From positions 2,237,001 through 2,301,000 of the forward strand of contig OX419756.1 of assembly GCA_948567375.1 (NCBI GenBank): 64,000 nt of DNA. Direction: 5' to 3'. Shown piece by piece: positions 40,811-52,971 of this stretch. The DNA comes from Lunularia cruciata. Lineage: Eukaryota; Streptophyta; Marchantiopsida; Lunulariales; Lunulariaceae. Every line of letters starts with the position of its first letter. Within the stretch, counting starts at the first letter, position 1. The position numbers were made by a program, and so were the translations under genes. The notes beneath the pieces are model-generated. The model saw nothing but the letters and a program-made list of their open reading frames with translations. It ran no database searches and was not told the DNA's origin.

Positions 40811-42618
40811 TAAAAAGTCATGTGCTCTGGGCTCTGAGTTTGTTTCTAATTCCTTTACGTCGGCAATAGTACACACCAATCTCGTATAACTTTCCAAGAC
40901 AGCAGGATGTAGAAAGTACATAGCTGATTGTTGGCTCTACAATCAATGACATTCTGGAAAGACTGGAAACTCCTATGCATATCCTGATTGACAAGAAAAA
41001 ATTTGGACGTATTATAGAGTACTGCTTACGCTAGCATTAAGACCTAGAAAATGGAAATTATATTTTCGAATACAAACTGGCCGCAGTCCGTCACAGTGCT
41101 ATTTTTCCATTGTATTAAAGACGTCTTAATTGAAAGGTGAGATAACAGAACTCTTCTGCAACGTAAACTTGCAACATACTCAGTCAATAATATAACAAAT
41201 CTAAAATCAGTAAAAAGAGGTTGATGGCTGAAATATTAATGCACGAAGTCAGGATCTGGTTCACACTCTGAAACCGCCAGTCTGATTATTTGTTGATGAT
41301 TGCCCTTGTTATCAGGTCTTGGCTGTATAAGATTGCAATGTCGGAAGTAAGATGCTCTTAGGGTTGGATACTAATGCGATGTCGTTTTATTAAGTGAAAA
41401 AGAAATTATGAATATCCAGCTTGTTCCGGGAACGCATGCATCATGCTCGGTATTTATGTAGAGGAAATGGTAATATATATCCTTCTGAAATACAACAGAT
41501 GATCGGCGTCTACACAGTAGACTAAATAAACAAATTTGGCACAAACAGACCAAGAGAGTAATAATTCTTAGTATTAAGACCTACTATATACTCTGTGGTA
41601 TGCAGAAAAGGTTATGAGTGTTGCACAGAAACCTTTCTTAATTACAACAGAGAAGATAGTCCCATCCGGGAGGTAAAACTGAACAACATAAAACTGACCG
41701 TAATATTATAAATCCTATACTTACTTTGTAATCCTATACTTATCAGAAATTATAGATATAATATATTCAGATATTTATACAGTTCTTTTACTTAGTAAGA
41801 ATGGATATGTTTAATATGTTACAGCTGTGTGTTGAGGACCATGTAAAAAGATGTTTAAGTTTTATTGAGAACCAATTTCTAGCTGGTCTTAACTTTGCAA
41901 TGTCAGTACATTGGAAAGTAGTAATAGACAACCTCGTTTTTGGCTAAATAATATTAACGCGTAAAACCCAGTTATCCCTTCACACTAACTATAACAAATG
42001 TGCACTATATACGAACAAAGGTGTAGTTTTGTGATCATGAAGGAATTATATCTGTCATCATGGAACCTACTTCCACCAAGTGTTTTCATTTATCTAGATC
42101 TAGATGGGATATGCGTCAGAATTGTAGCATGCTTTTCGAGAACTACCCCACATGTACGTACGGATAATAGAACGTCTCAGCATTGGCCATTTCCTTTCTG
42201 AAGTCCCAACTAGGGGATCCACAGCCAGATGTTTGTACCTCAGCTCCCTTCCTCGGCTTCTTCCTTAGTCCAGGTGTTGCATCCACAATGAAAGACTTCT
42301 ATGAATTAAGAACCAGGATGTTACGAACTCAAAAGAGTGTCTAGTCATCCTTAAAAGTGGGCAATGACTCCTTTCATAATCTCTTGACACACTCATGAGA
42401 GCAACCATGTCTAAACTTTCCACCGTGCTTTACTCAAATAGCGCTGTCCACTGGATTATGTTATCTTCAAACAAATTGCCAGCAGTATCTGATAATCATT
42501 TTCAGATGCAGAATGCTGAAGACTGAGAAACGAATCCCGTACAGAACGTATCTAGCCTCAGTTTACTTCTTCCCCGTCTGATCTTGAGGTTATTAGAAAG
42601 GAATCCTTGACTTTGAAA
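40811..42618. other. intergenic, nothing recognised
   Basis: AT-rich; only short open frames without recognisable content. Confidence 0.3.
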
Positions 42619-42666
42619 GAAGGCGACCGCGTAGAAAAAACGAAGGATGGAAGACCCCATCAAGCG
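42619..42666 (-). repeat. LINE 3' box, copy 5 (partial)
   Basis: On the plus strand AGGCGACCGCGTAG, then ACGAAGGATGG and AGACCCCATCAAGC give the reverse complement of the 3' box. The TTGTACGG part is missing, so the insertion is 5'-truncated within the box. Confidence 0.75.
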
Positions 42667-42798
42667 TTGAGGTGTTACGACATTTGGAGAGACGAGAACT
42701 TGTCTCCTCGATCGACCATTTTCGACGGTGTGAGAGTTCATTTACAAGGTCACCCACTGACAGTATTACACTACTGACGGCAGTCTACCAAAGCTTCA

Positions 42799-42829
42799 CG
42801 ACCGACTATATACTATATATAGTCGGTCG
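42799..42829. repeat. perfect 14-bp inverted repeat with 3-base loop
   Basis: CGACCGACTATATA and TATATAGTCGGTCG flank CTA. A stem of this quality can form a cruciform or an RNA hairpin. It lies 132 bases from a LINE 3' box, with no gene adjacent. Confidence 0.85.
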
Positions 42830-45442
42830 CATGCTTTTGCAAGTCCGACTGACCCGGTCAATATTACTGATGTAGGAGTTCTTTGGTTTGTTGTTTCTTT
42901 TAGCTATGGTTAAATTCCTTTCGTTCAGATATTTTTGAGAGAATTTCTTGACGATTGCTCTTTTCTCAGAAGATTTTCATACAAGGTGACAATCTGACAC
43001 GGCTCTTTTGCCCGAGGAAAATGCAGGAAGTTCTAGGAAAATGTTCAGTATAGAGTTTCGTGAATCAGAATATGAACAGTAACATTTTGTCGGAACTCCC
43101 TTCTCTCTCCTTTTGCGCAGAATTCACAGTGCTTGATTGTCTTCCACTAACTAATACTAAAACCATCCATATGAGATTCTCAGTCGATTTCGATCTTATA
43201 TCTAGTACGGTTGTTTGTGGACACTGAATTTTCCTGTATATTATGTAAATCTAATAAACACTATTGAACTGTATTAATTTAATAATTATAATATCTGTTA
43301 TATAATTTTTTTAAATAGGATCAATAACTAAACAGTTAAAATAATCAGTTCTTGATGAGATTTTGGACTAAGTTGATCGGATTTCAAGTTGTTTCAACAC
43401 TGCAGTGAAACGTCTTATGCGATTGGGGAATGCTTGCAGCAAGTTTGTAGGAAGTTAACAAATTTTTAGCCAGTTATTTCAGCATAATAAGGTAGATTTT
43501 TGGGAGGAATTTTAGCTCAAAGACAATATCTTAATAAATTAATATATCAAAAATTATTCTTTGAAGAATATAAATTACTAGCTATCGCCTTGAACAAAAG
43601 CTGTAAATTATTATCTTAATCCATATCTACTAGCAGAGCAATTTACATATTGAACGACATGTTATTCTATGTCTTCTTATTTCTAGCTTGATGCTTAAAT
43701 TTTTTTATTGAAATCATGAGATCGCTACCTAGCTATAAAATACTCACCTCGACTTAATTTTTCATGAACGATTTCGGATCAACCTTCTATTAAATAAAAC
43801 TCCCTTGGTACTTACTTTTATGTTTGTACTAGCTATTTGATTGCATGTACAAACATCATCAACTTTTGTTGGTATAACGTCTTAAGTTTCTTGAGTAGCA
43901 AACTGAAACTCTACATTGTGTAACCACTCTGCGACAGGCATCTGGTCTGATTAGGTGCACGGATCTTCTTTCAGCAGACTTTCATACAAAAGCGAGGAAA
44001 AGTTTTTCTCCAAATCACCTTGGTAGGTTTCTCGTTCCGTTAAAAGGCCGACACACTTTTCAGCATTATTAGAGATCTTTACCGGTCCCCTTGTGTCTTA
44101 CAATACGATACACAGATGGATGTAGCTCTCAAGCTTGTGTCTTTTTAGTGCGGGATAAAGCCGCAATAATTTCGGTACTTCCAGTATAGACGTCCCTTGT
44201 CATTCTCCTGTTTGCAGCGAGGGTAATTTGCGCAATTGAATTTGAGACTCTCCCTTAAGGGTGTAGGTAGTATATTATCGCGGTTTGTAGCACTTGCCAC
44301 GCTTCCGTCTAATTATTGGTGTGTGGATCCGGATCCAAGAGTTGAATCCAGAGCTAAACTGCTTGCGTCCCAGCACAATCATGAGAATGTCTTATGCATA
44401 TTGCACGTTGCATCAGTTAAAGGTCAGATTTGCGGAGATTGTATATCACCAATTTGAGATCGTGAGAACTGAACAATGTTCTTGAACTGTTTAACAAGAG
44501 CCGTGGGTGTTTCTGATCGTCAAGGCAGTCCAACTAACATGCAAGAGAATGAGACTCACCTCGTTGTGCACAATGCCATAGTTTCTGCATGCTTTATCAA
44601 TCACGAAACGTATGATACTGCAGTACTGGCTGAAACAGAAGCTCCGACGTCAGTCCCATACTTGTAGCGGTTATCGGAGCAACCATATCACACAACTCAC
44701 TCCTGAAAATTTACACCAGTTACTCAGCTGCACCACCGCTACCGGATAATTCTTTTATGCCGAAGACATATACATATATAGATACGAAGCTCTATTGATG
44801 ACTATTCGCCTCACGGCGTCGGTGCAAGCTTGAAGGTTGCACCGGTATCTGCCTCTTATAACTGCAAATGGGTGATGCTTGACTGGAAGCAAACTATCAC
44901 AGTGCTTTAATTACAGCCCTGCAGTGAACCAATGTCCAACAAGTCGAGTAAGAAAATTTGAGCTTATTCAGAACATAATCGTCCTGCATCTTACCTGTCA
45001 AGAGAAAGACATGGATGTCTTGAAGTTATAGAAGTCATTTGTACATCGGCATTGAATAATTTGTCAAGCAATGAAATCTGTGAGAGCTCATGTAGAGACC
45101 CATTTTGAATAACTCAATGATTATTAAATATATGGCATCAAAAGACAAGTGAATGTACTGTCGTTCGTAGACTCGCCGCGAAGGTCTAAGTCACAAACTA
45201 CTTGGCCCCAGGCACGAGTGAACTGCTGTGGATGCTATAGTTCCCATCGGCATTAGAGTAGTGCAGAAGCGATGGACCGGATTGCTCGGAGTAATTAAGT
45301 GGCCACGAACAAAAAGTCATTATTCTGGTATGGGTATGTGTAATTTGGCTGCGTACTAGCTGTCGGTAAGAAGCTACGATACTGGCCTTGAAAAACCACC
45401 TTGGGAGTCCTCTTGTTTATTGATGGCCGAAGAATTGAGACT
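42830..45442. other. intergenic, nothing recognised
   Basis: Open frames at 44,236-44,668 overlap in two phases and show no domain, so they are not called. No repeat of the families seen elsewhere was found. Confidence 0.3.
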
Positions 45443-45949
45443 TCACGCAGGAAAGGTATGCTCTGTAGAATGAGTCCAAACGGTTAGTTAGAGTCAAACT
45501 AAGATTTTGCATAAGTATCCAAGCTATATATCTATCGTGATTAAAATTGACAAGAGTTGATACTCACTTCCACACATACACGCCGGGTCCGGAATAGGAA
45601 ATGCGCAGTTGTGGGGGAGCTGAAGAGGTGCGGTCAGATTGTAATAAGGTGGTAATATGGAGAGATGCACTAGGAACCCCTTGCAGAGGCAGTTAGCACT
45701 AAGGGTTCTTATTTGCACGCAGCATTCATCACACGGAACGGGTACTTTCTTGCCTGAACTGAAGTCATTGCACAAGTCGAAAATGGGATCAAATTCAGGA
45801 TTACTCATCGTACATTGCTCTGGAGCAAAGTGACAAGCTGACAACCCATTAGCAAAATTGATGATGTGATCACCATGAGGTATGATGGTCATCACCACTA
45901 CTACAGAAGCAGCCGACACAAGTCGCACTACCAAGTCAATCGCAGCCAT
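45443..45949 (-). CDS. lipid-transfer-protein-like secreted protein 2, 2 exons, 133 aa
   Basis: Minus-strand exons 45,949-45,568 and 45,462-45,443, GT-AG intron of 105 bp in the same place and phase as in gene 1. The chosen start (MAAIDLV) opens a signal peptide; an in-frame upstream ATG at 46,030 would add 27 residues ahead of it. Cys spacing is identical to gene 1 (C-x6-C-x13-C-x15-CC-x9-CxC-x25-C-x8-CxC) with one further Cys. Shared blocks include NCLCKGFLV, LPPxxNL and LPHxCAFP. The second exon ends TFPA-stop, as in gene 1 (TFPAQI). Role inferred: apoplastic lipid-binding protein. Confidence 0.82.
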
Positions 45950-46018
45950 TGTCAAAAGAAGTAAAGTCACAACAGATTCTGAACACAAGGGACAACGATG
46001 CGACCAGAAGGGAACGCT

Positions 46019-46045
46019 ATGACCATTCAAGCCAGAAATTCATGC
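46019..46045 (-). other. short upstream ORF before LTP-like gene 2
   Basis: The first ATG after the TATA box opens an 8-codon frame (MNFWLEWS) ending in TAG. It overlaps the ATG at 46,030 in another frame. If present on the transcript it would discourage use of 46,030 and could lower or steer initiation to 45,949. Confidence 0.45.
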
Positions 46046-46093
46046 AACTGAGAAAGAAGAAGAAACTTTGAGAGTTCCACAATCTAAGAGCAA

Positions 46094-46103
46094 TATTTAT
46101 ATA
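46094..46103 (-). promoter_or_regulatory. TATA box of LTP-like gene 2
   Basis: TATATAAATA on the minus strand, 145 bases before the preferred start at 45,949. This predicts transcription start near 46,065-46,070 and a leader of about 115-120 bases. Confidence 0.55.
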
Positions 46104-49100
46104 AAAATCCTAAACAGCTTAAAGTCAAGTGCACGAACACGTATACATCTGCATACGGCTATCAGTGAACCACATATTTGTTAGACAAATATGTTCAACC
46201 TTGATCATTCAAGTCATGTTTTATATAGCTTATTTTGTTTGAGTACAAGGATCTGAAGATAAATCGTCACAATTTTTTGATTGAATAGTTACATGGATGA
46301 TATGTAAGGAGAACAGTTCACCATCACGTCAGTGTAAGCGCACGTCATGATGGCGTGGGTATTGATAAGAAATACTTTACTCCAAACGTCTTAGTTAAAT
46401 TTACTTGTTTTTATAGTGCATGTTGTAGGTCACTTTGTTTAATTTATTAAAACTTGTTAATCGATACCCCATATCCCTGCAGAATAACATGTCTGTGAGT
46501 ACATTGATCAAGAAGATTTAATGAATTAAAAGAAGCGTAACAAAAAGAGTGCCTTAGAACATGCACTGCAGAAACAAGAGAGATTGACATTGCGATTGGA
46601 ATGGAAAGGATATCCATAGAATGGCAAAGAGGATAAGATCCTTCGTTACTATTCGAAAGGGACAGTGGGATCTTTCTCACTTATTGTCTCCAGATTTCAA
46701 GGTAGATTTAACTCAATATCTCAGTGTACAGATTCCAAAGTTGAATCCATGTTAGAATAAGAATATGTTTTAAAATTGCACTGAATGCACGTGTTAAAGG
46801 CACAATTCCATAGCTAGCAACTGGATACATTCCCCATATTGTAAAAAATCTTACGTAACCTACTTTAGCCAGGATGCGCCGTTGTTGTGTCGCATCGACT
46901 AGGGTCTGGTAACCTAGGGTTTCTTTCGCGTAATACTGTAGTGCTGCACCCCGGAAGGTGAAAGCTTGTTATTCAGATACACGGATTGAGTTACTATCAA
47001 GTTGCTTCTTAGGTGTGAATCCAACTTCAAATATTCGGAATCAAATCACAAGTCGTTCGGAATCAAATCACAGACTTCCAATGTCTGGAGCTATACTTTC
47101 TCCCAGAAAGATCTACTGGTCTTAAAGCTGTCGGGACTATTTGCAGATAATATATAGTCTTTATTGATGAAATCTCAAATTGCAGATATCCGCAAGCGAC
47201 TCAGGTGTATTGCTTCTACTATTTGTCAAAGGCATCGTCTGATAGAACTGAGAACTAAGATAGAACTGAGACATAACAGAGATATGGCTCCTCCATACCT
47301 CAAAATACAAATGGATTCTACTTGGAGTTTCCAAAGGAGCAAACGTTTACTACAAATTAGGAAGTTAACGCATGTGATCTACTTCTCTGACGGTATTCTA
47401 CACGTACAGGGTTCCTTCATGACACTTGTCAAGAGATGAGAAGATTGGGTATGAATATCTAGGTGGCCGGACCCTAGAAATGAAGACAATGTAACTGATC
47501 TACAACTCATCCATATCCTATTTGAGTTCTGAATTATGTTGTACAAGACATCGAAGAGTCCTGAATCATTCAAATTGCTGCTTTTCCTGGTCTGTCACAA
47601 TCTGTACCACCTTCTTCGTCGAACTGGGATATATATGTACATTTATTTATTTATTGTACATTGCTGACACTTTTCTTACGTTGCACGAAATCAATGTGTC
47701 GGCCATTGCCAGCTTTAGATCGGAGGGTCTGGCCGGACTGTATAACTCATGCTCATATCGTCCTAATCTTGGTTTGCTCAATCCACGAGAATAACTCATG
47801 ATCACATAGCTCTCAACTGAGTTTGGAGTGAAGCCGATAAGATTGTACCTTACAATGAAAGACAAGGACTATGCAGATGCAGATGGGAAGGGCATCCGTG
47901 GTACTCCTCTAACACTTTTGACCAATAGCATGTCATCTCCAGAAATACATCTTGCCTCACACTAAACATTATTTCACATACGTCATTCGTATTGCTTCGC
48001 CTCTGGGAGTCATTAAGAACTGAAAAGTAGCAGGAACCAAGTAACAAGACAGGATGGAATTTGTACATCGATATTCTTGCTCTTCTGAAATTAATCTTAA
48101 TGTTCAATTTGCTTTTGTAATTGAAGGAGAAAATTCCAGGGAAGATGTGTAGACGATGATGACTGAAACTCAAGGTGCAAACTCAGTCAAATTTTAAATA
48201 GCCCAGATAATATCAGTCTAGCTTCTTGCTTTACTCTCAGCTAATTTTGAAAATCTTTGCAATTTTCCCACATACATGATCTATATATTCCATAGATTCT
48301 GAGACCTCGCTTGGTATGCAACGCTGTGAAAATTAATATCATGATTTGCGAGCACTGCTTTGCAGAACGTGAAATCCACACACCCGGGCTTCGTCCTATT
48401 GGATTCTGTCACTAGGAATGAAACTTGCAATTTATGACACGACGATATGTTGCAATGCTCAAAGAATCCTCCTCCGACGGGTTCGTTACGTTCTTGCTTT
48501 AGTCCAATTTCAAGAAACCTCAAAGTTTTAATCCTTAACTCCTGGCTGTTAGTCTTCGACGCCTGGATGGGTGCATGCAATATATAGTTCAATGGTACAT
48601 TGCACTTGGTCAAGAATACTTTAAGCATGGGCTGTTGATTACTTCAATAAACTCTAATCACAATCTCGAGAGAAATCATTTGAAGAAAAGGAGTTACTGT
48701 CACTAACGAGTTGAGATTTGCACTTCAGTTTATTTGTAAATGATCCATGAGCAACGATACATAGACAGGGAGATTCCCACCCACTGTCCACAACCTGACC
48801 AAAGAAACAGAAACAGTGCACTCCGATTGTTACACTCCGGCTAACAAAACATCCAATGTTTGATGCCTCGACATGTTACAATTGGTCGAAGGATTGTTCT
48901 ATGATGTATAGTTTATCAGTTCCTCATTTAATCCGGAAACTAAGGAAACATTAATCAAGAGAGCAGTCCTTAAAGGAGAAGGGTTGTTGGGATGCTCCAG
49001 TCAGATCTGCACCTTAAGCTTCGATATGTTTTCTAAACCTCAAGGTGCAATCGCAGTCAAATATGGCAACAGCCCTTTTCTTTTAAATTGGTCCCGCGCC

Positions 49101-49800
49101 AAAATGTCAATGTCGGACTTGAGATATTCCAGAAGTTGGTGACAGGAATGGATCCATCCAGTTGCATATCCGATTGTAAATGGACCTACTATAGATGATC
49201 CAATTTTTTATGCGTTTCAATAATAGGGTCGTGATATGCTGGATGATGAAGTCCACTGTATTAGCGTTTCCCAGCAATTTATGATACGTTTCACAAAATC
49301 TGATAGTGGAATTTCTGGATCGTCTCCACTATATCAGCGAATCCCAAAGAATCACGAAGGTACTCGGTGTAGGGAGTGGAGGAAGAGCTCAGTCCCGTTA
49401 GATCAAGATGTCCATCCTTTCGCAGTCTTCGGATTTCTTTGGAGAATCAATGGAACAATCCTGTAAGAAAGAGAACCTTCTCTGCGATGAAGATAGAGAC
49501 GATGACCCCATTCTTTGAGTTGGGTCGTCAAGCGAGCACATATGCTACACTAAATGGTTGAAGTTCTCAACGTGGTAGTGAAGCACACAGTTCCATTTCA
49601 TCAGGAACCATCTGTCGTAGTGTTTTGGATTGCTTAACCTAAACATGATTTGTTCCTGTTCAGTAGATAATACATATAAGTACGAAGCTTTTAGCTGCAT
49701 TCATCACGTGGGCATACACTGCATTTCCTAAAAGTGTGTAACATTCTTCCAAATCTTTGGTCGGAAGCGTTCAGGAATCTTTCCAGACTTGGTGAAGCAC
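46104..49800. other. intergenic, nothing recognised
   Basis: Several 60-115-codon open frames on both strands lack domains, splice continuity or similarity to anything I know. A (TTTA) short run lies near 47,641. Confidence 0.3.
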
Positions 49801-49817
49801 TGGTTTAGATTTTCTTC

Positions 49818-49864
49818 AAACATGTCTTAATTAACGTTATGCGTACTCTAATTAAGACATGTTT
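49818..49864. repeat. hairpin: perfect 16-bp arms, 15-base loop
   Basis: AAACATGTCTTAATTA (49,818-49,833) and TAATTAAGACATGTTT (49,849-49,864) are perfect complements. Imperfect pairing (GATTTTCTTC against AAAAAAGAACC) extends the stem to about 25 bp. It could be a small foldback element or an RNA precursor; nothing decides between them. Confidence 0.85.
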
Positions 49865-51648
49865 AAAAAAGAACCTTGTTTTTATCTTAGTGACGATTTC
49901 AATACCAAATGCACGTTTCTAATTGACACTTAATAGATTGTTGAACCACACTGATCTATCACAGCAAATTATTTTTGTATATATCCGAAAGCAATTCAAC
50001 CCCTTTAGTCTCTGCCTCCGGAGTGATTTCATTTCCCTGATATACTCTTAGTGCTGTAGGATCCGTATAAACATATTATTGAGACGTCTTTATTTCCTAT
50101 ATTTTCTTTCAGTTCTAGACCAAGTTCAGTTTAATAAAATAAAATAAAAGTAAATTGAATACTTACATATATAGTTATACAGTTGTTACTTTGGTTCAGT
50201 TAAGATGTTGATTTCCAAATCACGGAAAAAGAATTGGATCTAAGTTCGAATTAAACTTGAATCCATGATTTGATTGGCTCAGTTGTATAAAAGTTTGGTT
50301 TGTAATGCGTTTGGTTGCAGGTGATTTTGCTTTCGAATACAAAATTAAAATTTTGATGTTTGAGCCGTTTGAAACCGATTTCAAAGATAAAGGCTAGAAA
50401 ATTCCTGTTAAATTAACTCGGTGTTGGCTTTAATTTGATATTTATTATTTTGGTTAAGTTTGGTTTGAGCTTAGAGGTCCTGTGCAAACCGTCTTAAACT
50501 GGTCTGAGCATTACAACGACTTGAAACGTCCGAACCAACAGAAAAGACCTCAGTGCACGAACATATTTCAACATGTTTAAAGAGTTTGGAGATAATTAAG
50601 TACTGAATACTCAGCTTTTCGCTCAAGCTGTATTGAAGCGAGATTGTCATATAGAATGTTTCGAGTTTCATTGAGAACTTTATATATTGTCTTCGTGTAA
50701 AATTTTAAATAGTTAATAAAATAGCACTAAAATGATGATGAGACTTAGTGTTAAAATAAAAATCACAATACTGGGGTGTAAAGCAAAGCGAGGTATAGAC
50801 ACGGGGTACAAACTTCGAAGCTGCTTGTATATGCTAAAGACGATGATACTTGAAGTTTTTTGCTACTTTGTTTGAACAGGAGCTCCTCACTATTGGAAGA
50901 TATCATTGTAAGGCAATTGACAATGTGCACATGTATAGCAAATTCAACCATTAAATTACACTACGATTGATGGATTTCGTCTACGTGTATTCTCAATCTC
51001 TCATAAACTTTATTCTCCTCCGGATTTCTATACCTCCAAATCAAGCATTTTGATACTCAATGGATATTTTGTTCAATAATCTCTACAATGTATAGAGATT
51101 TTACTACTAGAGCTCCACTTCTTTCATCTTGAACTTGGGCTAACTTTTTACAATCTCAAAATCCTAATTTGAAACCCTACATCAAGTGCTACTCCTAGTT
51201 CCTGCCAGATTTTTGAAAAGTTCATTGCTTATTACTTCAATTGAATATTAAGATTTTTCTAACAAGTTCTCATTCTTTTAACTATTACTTTAAACGAAAA
51301 GATTGCAATCCACTCTAATCATAGATGGAACAAATTGTTAGGTGTTTATGATAATATTTTTACTAAATGCAGAATATCTCATTATCTATAAACCCTAATA
51401 AAACCAAAAATTGTAAGGTAGTTGTTATTACTTTCTCTAAATGTTGTTGAAGTTTAGTATTTGGATTTTAAACCAAGCTTTAGAATACATCAATTCACAA
51501 GCTAGACTCATATTTTGCTTTGCGGACCTAGGTATACATGATCTCATACTTTGACTATTCTTTCCTTGAGTACTTTAACCAAAAATTATATAGTGATCCA
51601 AGTCATCAACAATGCTGCAAAATTCCACAACTCACTTTAAAAGAGAGG
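49865..51648. other. intergenic, AT-rich, nothing recognised
   Basis: No supported gene. Composition shifts toward the repeat-rich right flank. Confidence 0.3.
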
Positions 51649-51724
51649 AAAGACGACCGCATAGGAAAAACAAAGGATGGGAAGACCCCATCAACCCGTA
51701 CAAGGGAGAGACAGAAAAGGTAAC
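51649..51724 (-). repeat. LINE 3' box, copy 6 (end of LINE copy iii)
   Basis: The minus strand reads TTACCTTTTCTGTCTCTCCC, TTGTACGGGTTGATGGGG, TCTTCCCATCC and CTATGCGGTCGTC. It begins about 15 bases after the stop of the coding region, which ties the box to the LINE and gives its position within the 3' UTR. Confidence 0.85.
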
Positions 51725-51730
51725 ATGGGG

Positions 51731-52132
51731 CTAAGCCCCAATAGAGTCTATATGAGAAATCTGCCCTATTGCACCTAAGATATCCGAGCTATGCAAGTCG
51801 TATGGTCTACACACAATTGGAGCATCCAAAAAAACATCACCTAATGTGATTGCTCTCCTATGGATTGCACCAGCCACTGCCCTCTGTAGAGTAATGGACA
51901 CACGCTGTCTAAAATATGCTACAAAGTATGAGAGTGAGAGTGGTACTCCCTGATGCCTAACATGATAAGCTCTCGCGCACTCCCTAAAACATGTGTCAAA
52001 TGCCATGTCCATCGCATCATATAACTCCAAGGCTAGAGGAACAAAGAGCTGACCTTGCTGCATGCCCCTATACTTGGAGACCTTGCAACCTGCTGCTGCA
52101 CTCGCTGCCAATCCAGGGCGATGGGTAATCAC
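51731..52132 (-). pseudogene. LINE copy iii: C-terminal domain, restriction-endonuclease-like
   Basis: An open frame of 133 codons contains ITHRPGLAASAA, VSKYRG and FVPLALELYDAMD, then FDTCFRECARAYHVRHQG and IHRRAITLGDVF. The R-P-(G/D) ... K-Y ... F-x-P-L-A-x-E arrangement resembles the PD-(D/E)xK-like nuclease found at the C-terminus of R2-type LINEs. The usual Asp after Pro is Gly here. The nuclease assignment is inference; the conservation with copy ii is direct. Confidence 0.6.
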
Positions 52133-52441
52133 TCCCTCTTAAACTGTATCTCGTGTAAGGTTTGTAACCATGACATCCGCTACTACCACTTGATCATCTC
52201 GGACCAAGTATAAGTCTACCTTGACACGTGTTGTCTGCAAGGCATACGAATGCTCCCTCCAAGCCAAGTATCCACTCTCTCGTGCCATAGCAAACACTAA
52301 TCCAAGAGCATGCATCCTTGCCGGAGCAAGAGCATAGACGTGCTCTAGTAGCTTGAGGAATGAACGAGTCGACTAAGAGAGAATGTAGCATATGCTCACA
52401 TTGTTGCTCCATCAAGGAAGAATGTAAACCTCTAGTCCAAT

Positions 52442-52795
52442 CTAACGATAGTGAAGCAAACAGTGGAAAATCCTCTTATGCTCGTGAGGATAGACTATCT
52501 CTTTATCTCTATCTCTATTATCTGTCTGCCACAATAATGCTTGGAGAGAAAAGAATCCTCCCTCCACCTCTGTCACATAAGTATCCAAAACTGGCCTATC
52601 AGCAACCACAAAACGAGAGGAAAGTAGGGGTGCTGAGAGAGCACAACTACCTAAAAATGCTATAGGTGCCATCTCCTCCATAGAAAGCAAGCCAACCCCA
52701 CCACATGAGATCGGCAGAGCCGTTTGTCTATGTGCCAACTCCCCTATCACACACTCAAAAGTCCTTGGTCCAATAATATCACCAAAGACTCCCAT
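52442..52795 (-). pseudogene. LINE copy iii: region between RT and C-terminal domain
   Basis: The frame 52,795-52,442 has MGVFGDIIGPRTFECVI, ELAHRQTALPIS and CGGVGLLSMEEMAPIAFLG. The LP-x-x-x-GG-x-G-L block is a common post-RT (thumb/linker) feature of non-LTR reverse transcriptases. Copy ii retains the matching DNA at 24,440-24,500. Confidence 0.75.
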
Positions 52796-52971
52796 AATCC
52801 TCCTATCAAATGCTCTCAGATGTGATAGGAAGGACGATGAGGGAGGAACTGTGCGGATGAGGTAGGATGGTCAACGAGCAATACTCAAAGAGAGTATACC
52901 AAATGCCACCTATGGATCTCCTAGTAATGGAAGGTCATCCACATGGAGAACATCCTCTGCAAGGGCAGCAT

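Noticed and set aside
44236..44667. Overlapping open frames of 63-73 codons
   Set aside because: Three frames in different phases without shared domain or exon borders. Not supported as a gene.
47164..48628. Several 60-115-codon open frames on both strands
   Set aside because: Mutually overlapping, no domain, no conserved exon structure. Likely chance.
51538..51723. Plus-strand open frame rich in Lys/Arg at the end of LINE iii
   Set aside because: Its C-terminal half is the antisense of the LINE 3' box. Such frames recur wherever the box occurs.
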